Origin: Rusavskia elegans
Taxonomy: Eukaryota; Ascomycota; Lecanoromycetes; Teloschistales; Teloschistaceae
Assembly (NCBI GenBank): GCA_011316305.1
Contig: SAUG01000111.1
Span: 17,322-81,321 of the forward strand
Direction: 5' to 3'
DNA: 64,000 nucleotides
Position numbers and translations under genes: made by a program. A model generated the notes under the pieces. The model saw nothing but the letters and a program-made list of their open reading frames with translations, was not told the DNA's origin and searched no databases. Below are positions 11,300 through 22,500 of the stretch, piece by piece (position 1 is the stretch's first letter; every line of letters begins with the position of its first letter).

Positions 11300-13640
11300 C
11301 CTTCGTTCCCATGATAGAATCACGACAGTCGACGCAGCAGCGGTGAGAGCATTACTTAGATCTCGTTGTCCATCAGTGAGGTACGCCCGGACCCTGGACC
11401 CTGGGCCGTCGCAAGAACACAGTCCTGGCTCAACCCCTGACAATCTGTAAGCGCTCAATGTAGACTTGTCTGTGTCTGGCTAGACGCAAACGCACCTAGC
11501 CGTAAGCTACGGTAGTCTGCAGATTTGGCGGTGCTTGACACAACGTCGTCCCCGCGCTTGGGACTCGTACACCACACACGTAGGCATATCTCTACCTCAC
11601 ATTATAGAGGAGCTACATGTATCTGTACGGCTTCACAACATTGGATATGGGAAAGCATGGAAAGCCACGTCATATTACTACAAAGCCTCCTTTACTCTCC
11701 TTCTACCAATCACTTAGATACAAGCACTTGGTACTCATTCAAGTCAAACTGCTATTGGACGGTACTCCAGATCCACGCGTCTAAAAAGTCGCGAAAGACA
11801 AAACGTTGTGGATGCGCCCCAGAAAATTACAAATTATATCTCCATGCAGTCCGGGCGAGAACACCAACAGTAGCCATCCAGAGGGCAAGAACCAGACGCA
11901 TTTTGATCGGGCACACTTATGACAACGAGTCGTCCGTAAGTCATTCCAAAATAAATCGTTCGATTGGAACTGCGGTCTCCCCTAGTAGAGCCAACCGCCA
12001 GCAAAGAATGACAAGATGGTTGATGGGCTAGTCCAGAGATAACTACTGAATGGATTCATACTGGCAATGTTTCTGGTCCCGGATTGAATTTGGAAGAGAA
12101 ATTACCAGCCTCAATACCGCCAGCAAGCTGGATCTTGACATCGCCCAACCAAGTAAAGAAAGGTTATGAAAATCAGGTCTTCTCTCTCTATATCGCCGGC
12201 CATCACGCCAAGCCCAGAAGAGACGATGATCGAAGAGACTACATTTTGCTACACCTATAGTGAAAGACATCGAGATGATCCTCAGGGAATATACATGAGT
12301 CCGACCTTGATGACGATCTGTACGCTTCAGCTCCGAGGTTGTAATACTGACTTCATAATGGTCGTGTAGTAAGATCAATGGCATGCATTCGCCGTCGAAC
12401 ATCTGGATGCCGACTTCAGTGGCAATGTCACAACTTCCACTTTCGTACGCTCAGCTAGACCTGCGTGGATCTTAAAGACTGATGTATCAGCATTCGCCTG
12501 CGCCTCAATATATTGCCGGACGAGGCGCGTCTTCCTCCCAAACTGGTTATATGAGGACTTCCTGTGAGTCTTCTTTGGCCAGCTCACGCAATGCCGCCCA
12601 AGCCGATAACTGCTACACGAACGTGTTTCTCTGTTTGACAGAGCTTGGAAGTGGTATGTCTGAATCTTAGGAGAGTGGTGAAATGGGTTAGATTTTGTCA
12701 TGACCGGCCTGGCGCTCTACCTTCCGCAAAATTAAATCCCATGACGATTCGTTTTATGAGGATTCTACGTTGTCTGGCTTGTTGAGTCTTTCCGCAGGCA
12801 GAGCTCTTTCATCTTCGTCCCGGCCAAGTGCCCCCTTCGGCGCTCCTCTCATCACCGCCTTCGCTACCTCCAAATCCCGACACATCGTCTATACAACACC
12901 CCATGTGGCTTCACATAGTTCAACTTCACCCCTTCCGCATCCAAGAATCCCTTAGGTTGGGAATATTCGATAGCTAGGAAGTTACCGAACGGCATCCATG
13001 AAGATCTTCCTTTAAGGTCTGCCAGTGCGATGCCTCCTCGAAAATTGTCGACTGGCGGATACCGAGTATGACCCTGTCGAAAGATTTCGTCTACCGTGTT
13101 GTCAGGTACGTTGATCCATTTGTCTTCACTATAAACATGACGGGAATAGCTACTCTCCGAATTGTTCTGACAGCAAATGCGTTTGGCCCAGGGTAGCTCC
13201 GAGTTGTAGAATCAGAAGGGACAATACAACGGACGGATCACCCTCTGGCTGTGCCCCATTGGCCTCCGTAGCCACCAGAGGTATGTATTTTTCGTTGACA
13301 GTTGACTGGGGGTATTCATTGGTATCGGACTTCAACCGAGACTGCTATAAAGCATATATCTAGCATCAATCAATCGAGTTCCTAGAAACCTTCACTGCCA
13401 AGGAAATTCCACTGCGACATATCCATGGACCCGCATCAAGTGCACTTGGAAAGCATCTTTAGCACAGTAGGTCAACGGCGGATCCTAGAGACAACAGTTC
13501 CGTACAGCGCAATATACGGACGTTTACGATTGAGGCTTGACATGGAGGCCACTCAGACCCTACGAGATCTTTAGTCTGACCGTCCTTCCCTTCACTTGTT
13601 GCAAGTTAATCCGCAGTAACCCTATTCGACAGGTAAAAAT
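11300..13640. other. Region without a recognisable gene
   Basis: Several 60-170 codon frames occur on both strands (for example plus 11525-12031, minus 12701-12375 and 12402-12043), but none shows a known domain, a good intron series or protein-like composition throughout. Nothing here is annotated as a gene. Confidence 0.4.
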
Positions 13641-14880
13641 TTTGATATGGGATGAAGGGTAGGACCTGCGGTGGCGGCTTGGTTCTCTTTGCGGGGCTGT
13701 TACCTCCCGATGGGGCCGGCCGCTTCCTCGGAGTCCTCCTGGGTGTTTGCGGCACGCCGTTGTTATTGCCTTGGGCAGGGGTTCCGGTAGTCGGCTTCTC
13801 GAGCTTCTCGCCAGCAGCTTGGGGGGGGGGGGGGGGTATTAGGACCAGCGGCCTTGGGTCGTTGCCGGGCGTCGGAGTTATCGTACACTGACCCTTGTCT
13901 TCCTCGTCGTATAGCGGCTTGGGTTTCTTCTTGGGAGTCCTCTTCTTCGGTCAATAAAGGTCCTGTTGGCACCGTATTAGCGTCCATATCTTGCTATCTA
14001 CTGCCTTCCCCCTACTTACGTCTATATCGTAAGGTATATAGGCTCCGGTACCCTTCCCTTTAATCTCGACGTCGTCGGGAGCGTCTTTACTGCTGTTTAT
14101 CGCCGACTTATCCTGGAGTAGTACCGCCTTGTCTCGTTAATCGGTATTACTTTCGGCCCGGCTCGAGGCCCCCGAAGGCGTCTTTCGCAAGCTGGAAATA
14201 ATCTTAAGTTGGAGCCAGACGTTGATACGTAAGACGATTACTGACCTCGAACGATTCCTTCAGAATACTCTGCTATTCTGGGTCTAAATCCGTATCGTAG
14301 TTGCTGTCGCTTTAAGGACGATAGTTTTTAGTAACGTCTATTTCGACTACAGTGCTCCCAGGCAGCTGGTATTTTCGACGTTCAAGATATTGACGGGCAG
14401 GCTAGAGAGGGTTTCTGGTAATACTTGAATGCCAACCCTATCTTCTTGAATTGTATCTCGGCCCTTGAAATCGGCTTGAATATTTGCCAGGTGGTTTTGT
14501 ATCTGTCCGAGTAATGATCCGGGTTACTTCCCTTATTATCCAGGCTATCTGTCTTTAGGCCAAGGCGACGGTACAGCGTAAGAGTAAAGATCGGAATAAA
14601 ATTGGCTTCGTATATTACGAATTGATCTCTGTTATTACGCGTTCGATATAAAACGCTTGTCATACTGCAAGATCGTATAGTCTTTTTGGATTGGTTTCGG
14701 GTCGAGAAGGAGGTCCTTTATGGCGTCCTTGTCGAGCTGTTGAATCTTTGTCTTGTATCGAACACTCGTGACAGTGATGGAAGTGAGATACGGTTTATGA
14801 TTCGCCTGGTGGGCTTTATCGGGATATACGAGTGGGATCTATCAGGCGTTGTGGTTTCAGGGTGATAACATGGAGGGAAA
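13641..14880 (-). pseudogene. Stop-ridden coding relic with RIP-like decay
   Basis: Read on the minus strand, this stretch gives long protein-like segments separated by stops that are mostly TAA or TAG in positions where CAA or CAG would be sensible. Examples of still-open pieces are a 60-codon frame near 14815-14635 and a lysine/proline-rich stretch near 13760-13650 resembling a basic protein tail. A run of 16 G lies at 13821-13836. The parent gene is not recognised. C-to-T change at CpA is the signature expected of repeat-induced point mutation (RIP), but no undamaged copy is present for comparison. Confidence 0.5.
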
Positions 14881-14933
14881 ACAAACAAAATATTTCAGAA
14901 GGAAAATAAAACTTTATCTGTTTACCGCGCTTA

Positions 14934-15065
14934 CCTCAGATTAAATAAACCTGGTCAGTAAAAAAAAGACTGTTAAACCCTACCAACCGTCGACTAAAAG
15001 TTTTAAAGTTTTTTTATTCTTTAAATAACTTAATAATCAAAAGCTAGAAATTACTAAAATTTCTT
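14934..15065 (+). repeat. Left terminal inverted repeat
   Basis: Inverted match to 16441-16574. It includes the shared block CTGGTCAGT followed by A-run, GACTG, and the GTCGACTAAAAG segment. Similarity fades near 15060. Confidence 0.8.
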
Positions 15066-15447
15066 TTAAGAAGTCTGCTATATATATACTAGCGACTAGA
15101 AGAATTTTATATTAATAGGATTTTTTCTTATTATCCTATATGGGAAAATTTTCTTTTAGTTGTTATAAAGTTATCTGAAGGTCCTGGTATCTCCAAAGAT
15201 TGGTTGGGCTTATTGGTATATCTATAAACGGAGGTGCAACGGATGATTACTTCAAGTTGATATAAAAACAAGTCAGTTTTATTGCTAGAGCAGTATATAA
15301 CGATAACTAATAAATTAAATACGAGCTATAAAGGCGTCGAGTTCGGGATCTATATAGATAATAAAACCTTCCGCTGCTCAGGTTACTTATTAACTGAGAT
15401 AACTGAGACAGCTTTATTTCAGGGCGCTTCATCAGCATTTCCCAAAA

Positions 15448-15615
15448 CCGGCTTAAAGCCGGTTTCAGCCGTCTTAGCCGTCTTAGCCGGTTCTCAGCCG
15501 GTACGGCTAAGAGCGGCTTATAAGCGGTTTATTAGCCGGTCTCGAGTATACCCGAAGCTGCGTAGCTGCGCGGCTAAGACGGCTAAAACGGCTAAACGGC
15601 TAAGACGGCTAAAAA
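15448..15615. repeat. GC-rich repeat island of GCCGTCTTA / TAAGACGGC units
   Basis: Inside the AT-rich element, the words AGCCGTCTTAGCCG and AGCCGG recur at 15448-15540, and the reverse-complement words CGGCTAAGACGGCTAA recur at 15571-15615. The two clusters are inverted relative to each other and could fold into a long hairpin. The island stands out sharply from its AT-rich surroundings. Confidence 0.7.
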
Positions 15616-15950
15616 GATTTAAAGATTCGATTTTAAACTCGTTTAAGTCTTTATTAGTAGTTAGTAGGCCTATATACGCCTATATATAACGCTAGGCTCG
15701 CTTCGTCTAGATCGAAAATATTAGGTTTTCTTACTAGAATCTAACTAGATTAGGTCTAGCGTAGTTTATTAAATAGATATTCGATTTCCGTTATTCCCGC
15801 TTTTAGCGGCGGCCGCTAAACTTTATTTTAGATTTAGGTTATTTAGATTTATTTTTAACTTATATATAGTTTCTATTTTAGGCTATTTACTAAGTAGATT
15901 TTCGTACTATAGATACTATTAGAGTTCTAATCTATCGAAAATCTATTTTT

Positions 15951-16010
15951 TGGATTTTTGGATTATTTGGATTATTTGGATTATTTGGATTTTTGGATTA
16001 TTTGGATTGA
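15951..16010 (+). repeat. Short tandem repeat, GATTATTTG units
   Basis: About six imperfect copies of a 9-bp unit (GATTATTTG, with GATTTTTG variants) in tandem inside the TIR element. Confidence 0.8.
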
Positions 16011-16060
16011 GATAGCTGTTAGCCGGTCTAATCTGAAAATCCATTTTAGAATTCGCTGAT

Positions 16061-16170
16061 ATTATTTACTGAAACTACTGAGATTAGGTTGTTTATAGTA
16101 TTTACTTACTAAAACCACTGAGATTAGGATATTTATAGTATTTATTTACTGAAACCACTAAGATATTCCT
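16061..16170 (+). repeat. 40-bp tandem repeat, about 2.7 copies
   Basis: Units at 16061-16100, 16101-16140 and 16141-16170 share the pattern TTTACT-AAAC-ACTGAGATTAGG-TTTATAGTA at exactly 40-bp spacing. Most differences are C/T or G/A transitions. Confidence 0.8.
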
Positions 16171-16440
16171 TAGTACTGATGCCAAGGCCGTCCTATATAT
16201 CCCTGCCTGTCGAGGCGTAATAGGGAATCCTGCGCTGTACTAAACACTACCGCGTTCCCGAAGACACGCCGTCTGTGCTTATAATATTAATCTAGAAAGT
16301 ATTTGCCGGACTGCCGAGGTCCTTTTTACGACCGATAGAATTCTTCGAAAATCTAGAAATCAGTCCTCTAAAGTAATAAAAATAATAAAAAATAGATAGA
16401 AAGAAGTTAGATACTAACTATATATTTTTTATTAATAAAA

Positions 16441-16574
16441 CTCGAAATTTTAAAACGAATTTAGCTTCTGGTTATTAAGTTATTTAAGGAATAAAAAAAC
16501 TTTAAAACTTTTAGTCGACGGTTGATAGGGTTTGACAGTCTTTTTTTTACTGACCAGGTTTATTTAATCTGGGG
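16441..16574 (-). repeat. Right terminal inverted repeat
   Basis: Reverse complement of the left arm at 14934-15065, ending in TTTAATCTGGGG just before the TA at 16575-16576. Confidence 0.8.
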
Positions 16575-16576
16575 TA

Positions 16577-19500
16577 GTGCTATTATCGCCGCGTTCTTGG
16601 CAACTTGCTATTCGATCGGAGAAGCTATTACTTCTTGCGCTGCTTCACTCTATTTTTTCCGCATGTTTCGCGCATCTCGGGAGATTGTCCATTGCTCATC
16701 TATTCCTTGGTACAACCGACAACGTTGAGGATTGTCTAGGAACAATCGTAGGTTTATAGGGGCCCAATCTGCAGAAGCGACATCAGTAAGTAGGGTTGAT
16801 AGGGCAGCGTTGCTCGCGCAGCCAGGTTTTACGCTAATCCCGGAATTGATTTCGTCTTATCTCGCATAAAGTTGTCAATATCGGTTAAATCCAAGTACCG
16901 CCGGTGTAGCACGGGCTTGTTCAGTCGACGGGTCGTAGCAACCGACAGAACCATGTACATGCACCACGTTGTGGGCTGTAGACCCTTCCGTATACTCGAA
17001 GGAGTATACTAGCCTCCAGCCCCTGGGTGCAGACTAGGGTGGGCTCTGGACTCGCGACTTCAGATTGCGGCCTAGGATCCGCCATTCTCTCCATCTCGAT
17101 CTCTTGAATCGCGTTTCGAAGTCCGGATAGAAATCTATTTGGTTGTTTGCCCCTCACTGATCAACCGCAAGTACAAGGTGTACCCATTTCGAAGAGGGCT
17201 CTATCCCAGCGCCAGAGTTGACGAGTGTCGGTCTTACGGTAAAGTTGGATCACTACTGATTGTAAGGCATATATATCTGTGAAAATTGTTCTTTATTGAA
17301 TCATCCATGGAAGCTTATGCCACGAGCGCATTGCTGAGCAGATTTGAGTCAGCCGGTACTCAGACATTAAGGGACTTGAAGAACCAGTTAAGGCTACGTA
17401 TATACCCTTTTTCAAAAGTGTGTTTGATTTCTGTCGGAGTCCGAGGCGAGGAAGGTTTACCGGCGCTCCTATCGATGTGGGCAAAAGCCCGTGTACGGTG
17501 TTTGTCTGTGGCGACGCTAGCAAATCTAGGTGACCTGACTGGCCGAAAGGTATACTCTGAAGCTCGATCAGTAAGACTTGTACTCTGATAGTAGAAGAAA
17601 GGAGGCGAGTGGAAGAAGGGTAATGCTTCGGAGGTGTTCGTGGTAGAACATTCTTGGAATATTGTGAAGAGGAAAGGGAAGGAGCGATCCTGGGCAGAAG
17701 CCTTCTAACGTCATGCTAGGAACCGCACTAATACACATAAGGCTCCGCAGTCGTAGGTATGCATCCTTCTGAGCTCGGTTGTGTATGCATAATTACCCTA
17801 TTCCGTCTCAAAGACTTGATGGCTACTTCGTAGGATGGTACATGAGATGTGATATCAGTAGGCTTAAGAAAATTGATAATGACCCCTGAGACGGCATTGG
17901 TGAGTAACAAGTAGCACAACGCACGGGCTATATGAGCATAGAGCAATGCCAGCAGCAGAAAAAATGTACGATGTGCCATAGTAGATATAACCACGGCAAT
18001 TTTGCTGTTTTCGAGGATACCGTGAGACCAATGGCATTGCAGCATGCTGAATATACGAAGGCTTGACCTGTCCGTTTATCTCTGTCCTGTCGTCCATATC
18101 CATCAGTTGACGGGATTGAATGCCGGCATTGTCTTCGATGTCACTTTTGTTTGAGGTTCGCGAGCACTTGTCCCCTGTTCAGAGCTTGTTCTATCTTAGA
18201 CAACTCCTCTTTGAATCTCTGGACTCTGGCTTCTGGAGGGGTTGAGCTAAAACAGGCAACGAGTATCACCAATTGCTTTAGCTCTGGGTACCTGGATTAG
18301 CGGTAGGCGGTCAGTGAGTCCGAGAGCTGTACGTCGTTGTTCCCGCTATTCAGCTCCTTCAATGCTCAAGCGGAGCTTCTCCGAGGTCTATAGATTATCT
18401 TCTCCTTTCTTCTGTCGTCGACTTCGGTAGCCTCGTCAATTGCATTCCATTAATTTGGATTGGCTTAGTCCAGCGCTTTGATTCAAGCCAAATGTACCAA
18501 ACACTTCTGTCTGCGAGGATAGACTCATTGCATACGCCTCTCCTTTTAGTCATACTTTTTAGCCGCCTCGCCAGCGGTTCTTCTAGTGGATCGTGATATC
18601 GAGCACAGTGTGGCTGGAGAGAGTGACAACTGTGATTTAACAATGTAAGCCCCCACAAATTCGCAATCTCTGAATCAGCACTTCCTTGGGCTGAGATTGT
18701 CCGTCGCCCTAGATGGTATAACTTGAAGATCTAGAATTTACTTCGGTTTTCGTTATTGCAAGAAATTTGGACATCCAATCGCGAGTCATAATATGTAAGT
18801 GTTGGGGTTTGGTAAAGTTGCCTGAGTCAAACGGCTTGTCAGGAATCATCCACACCCTGCTCGCTTATTATCGCCAGAGGTTTCAAGCTTGAAGACGGGT
18901 CTGCTTTTGTCCATGTACATAGGTGCACCGAACAGCGTGCATCCGTTTGTCAGAAAGATGCCCTTGAATGTAGCTTGAATGTGGAGGAGGCGGCATTCTG
19001 TGGTGTCGAAACATTTCTTATATCTCGTCGATGAGTCCACCATAGGGATATCGTAACAGAAGCTGTATACGTAATTCCTTGGAAGATATCAGCTCTGTAG
19101 TATCACCATTGATGCTATCATAGCGGTAATCGCTGCTCTTGATCGACAAGACATGTTCTCGGTCTTCCTCCGATTATCTGACTTCTCTGTAGCAGCAAAT
19201 ATCACATCTGGCTCAGACAGCTTCTTGTATAAATTTCAGAAAAATAATGAGATCATAGCTTGCCGGCTTGGTTTTATCCAAACCATATCCCCTCTCAACG
19301 CAAGTATGCCGTTCTTTCACTTTGCATGCTCTGGAACATCTGTCGATGACAATCCATATTGCCCCATCAGTCAAAGTCATCTCTTTTTAAGATGACAATC
19401 CGCTCTCGGGGTACGGGGTCTGGTACTGTTCGTTTCTTCTCGGAGTCTTCCAAAGGAGCCAGTTCAGAAGGTATGCTCAACACTATTTCGTTCTCAACTT

Positions 19501-22500
19501 TTTGGCTCGTTTACTTTGGAGAAATTTAGATACTGAGAATGAACATATTCTTCCCACACAAATCTTAGATTGCTGCAAGCAAGAGTTGGTAAGATAGCGC
19601 ACATGTCCCGGAGAATCTCCCTGCTCGAAGCTAGTCTCCAAATAGGACTAGTATTCCCAATAAAATTGACAAGGACGGTAGGAGGCAGCGCATCCAGGTT
19701 ATGTACGTTTTCCATCTAGACAGGCTCCAAGATGGCTTTTTTGTTGGTCAGTTCCTTCAACGCCTGCAGGTGATATTGACCGCTAATAATCCGAATTTTA
19801 TGTGCTCACATTGGCCATCTGAGCAAATTGATAGTGTAGGTTTTCGGATGGAGCTGGCCGTTACTTACTTACCCAGATGCTATTATCAATATCATGATCG
19901 TTGAAGCATATTGGAGAGTCCGTATACCGAGCCCCATGTAGCACATGGTTAGCGGCTTCTGTGAATCTAAGTTGTCCGCCAAACTGTCTGCTAGCTTTTT
20001 CATATGGTGGCCGCCAGTGGGGCCGCCTGTATACCTGCAGGGCGTGTTATAAGAAGACTTGCAGCATACCGCCGTCGGACTTCGTCCCGCAGATTCTCAT
20101 TCCTCCGTTTTTTTCTGTGGTGCGCTATTTGGATTACCAGCTGACCCGTCCGATCTTTCTTGCGAGCGTTCTGCAGGTTCTATATCTGGGACTGTAGTGT
20201 TTTGCCTTCCGCATCGCCCACGCTGCTTATGTACACTGTCTAATTTCTGGATGATGATACTTTCCACATGAGTATCCATTAGAATGACGTCGGCACGTCT
20301 CGCCTCGTTCGACAAGCACGTATATGGGCATGCCGTGGTGACGGAGACGACCAGCCTTATCCTAAAATTATATCTCATATAGATATTTAACCCGTTCGCC
20401 TGTCAGCTGTGGTAAAGTCTAACTGATACAGATACCCATGAAAGAGTGCTCGGGACAAGTCTTGATGGAACGCCTGCAAAGAAATCGGAAAGTTTTAACG
20501 ACATGTAACAAGATTAGAGCTGAGATGGCATGTCAGCACCGAAGGCAGGGCCATCCTTCTTCTATATTGGTAACAATACTGACTTGACTCGGGAAAGAAC
20601 GGAGATATCGGTTCGTCGAGGTGAACATCATAAGGTTTTCATATGCTTCCCGATCCTCGACTCCACCATAAAGAACTTTGCGGGTTCGGACATGAGCGGT
20701 CGCTCGAGAAGAATTCTCATGCCGGATTTCCTAACGGAATTGGTTGGATACGAATATCAAGTTCCAGGGGTATTCAGATCGATGCTAGCGACTGTTATAA
20801 AGATAGAGAGCAACCTTGTTCGGAATAAGTTCATTGTAGATTATACGGCGTATTTCGGGTAGGAATGAGAAGAATCTATATTTCGGCGTACGAAACAGGG
20901 CGTCTATTGCTGTAGAGTTCTGGGCTTGAAGATGTAGTGTCGGAAGAGATCCGTAAGTTATATAACGGTTGACAAACACCTGAAGAAAAGGGCGTGAGAG
21001 ATAGGTTAGCAGCAATAAAAGGGGGTGCCGAACGATGGCGATGCTGGATCAAAGGAAAATTTATCATATACCTGGAATTTTATGCCCGTCGAGGATTGAG
21101 CAGGCTATGTGCAAAGGTTGGAAAGTCCTCAAGAAAATTATCTCCAGACAGCTCGATATATGGTGAAATTAGATGCCTATACGTAGACTAAGTGACACAC
21201 TTCTAAGAGACTGTGGTCGTCGTTAGTTTCATCCGCGTCGTGGTCGTCAACATAGCCCTCATCTTTGTCTTCGACTTCACCCTAAGCCAAGCCCTTAGCG
21301 GTGATATATTCCTACATCCTGAGAGTAGAGGCGAGCAGACCTCAACATAAGTCATGATAGAATCTTGATAGACCTGGCCTCTCTTACTTCCGTAGTAAGA
21401 TACCGTTGTAAAGGCCTCTGTAACACCCATGATCCCGGTATCGCTTCATTCAGCGAATATAAGTAAACTAGTAGTCTTTTTTCCGCGGTCGGCGTCGTCG
21501 ATTCGAACACCTTTCGAGAGTAGCTTTCGGAATGGCCGTCGCGAGTACTCTGGACGCCGTTAAGTACCTGAGGAGCGTTAGCAGCGATAGCTGTGGGAGC
21601 TGCTTTGCGATTCGGCATACTCCGCCGAGATAGGCAGAGATATGTCGGAACACAGAACCTTTCAGATCCTAGAATGAATTGAGAATGACAATATCATAGA
21701 GGGACATAGTCTCTTAGAACTTGACTCCAGCTTGCCGATTTGACTTGCTAGGATCTGCCATATTCCGTATATTTTGGTGCTGGTATTTGTTCTCCATTGC
21801 CTCTTGAATGAAACCGTTCACCACAAAGCCTGATAGCCTCGATATATCGAGGAAAAGATGACTGTTGTCGGTTTCAGCTCAGACTTATATAAGCAAGGTA
21901 CTCGATCGATTAGGTTATTTACGTGTTGTTCGATATTCCCCCAGAATGCAATCATATTCCTCGAGGCCTTCCGAAAGTTCTTGCTTGACGCTGACTAATT
22001 TCTATACTATTGTCTTCAACCATCTGCTCAAGCCTGGACCTGAGACTATATCGACTTCCTATGTGACAGTTCAGCTCAGATCTCTGCCATTGTAGCCAGC
22101 TGTATTGTACCATCTACCCACATCCCAGAGTTTCTTGCCAGCCATGTTGCTCGTGAGACCGGTATTCGATTGAAGCAGATGATGTGTATCGACATGTCCG
22201 TGGATGATGCAGCCAGTCCGCACGAGGTCTGGGAAATAGGCGTCTGGAATCGAGAGATCCAGACCAGTAGTATGCAGCACTAGAACAACCATGCGGGGGA
22301 CTCCGACTCCAGTGGCGCCAGACTGGGTGTGGCTGTGACGACGGTGATAGTGATATGTCTCATCAATCATTGAAGTTTTGTTTTAGAAAACGTGCCGCAT
22401 CCGAATATTGCGAATTCGTTGTTGATTCATTGCTGTAGTCGTGCTCTGGTTTCGGCAGTGGATAGGCTCTCACGTGCAGTGATCTGTCCTGATTTGCAAG

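Larger units (their letters stand above)
14934..16574. mobile_element. AT-rich terminal-inverted-repeat element with TA target duplication
   Basis: About 120-130 bp at the left (from 14934) and right (ending 16574) are inverted copies, starting CC(T/C)CAGATTAAATAAACC on each end read inward. Both ends are flanked by TA (14932-14933 and 16575-16576), as for Tc1/mariner-superfamily insertions. The mismatches between the arms that I checked are transitions (for example at positions 1-40 of the repeat and in the TTATTC(T/C)TTAAATAA block). The 1.64-kb interior is very AT-rich with a GC-rich repeat island and no transposase frame. It is best read as a non-autonomous or RIP-inactivated element. Confidence 0.8.

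Noticed and set aside
11525..12031. 168-codon plus-strand open frame
   Set aside because: No domain, no supported start context and no protein-like pattern; likely a chance frame in gene-poor DNA.
13821..13836. G16 homopolymer
   Set aside because: A simple homopolymer; length may be a sequencing artefact and it carries no independent meaning.
15282..15689. 135-codon open frame inside the AT-rich TIR element
   Set aside because: Its central part is just the translated GCCGTCTTA repeat island; no transposase motif is visible.
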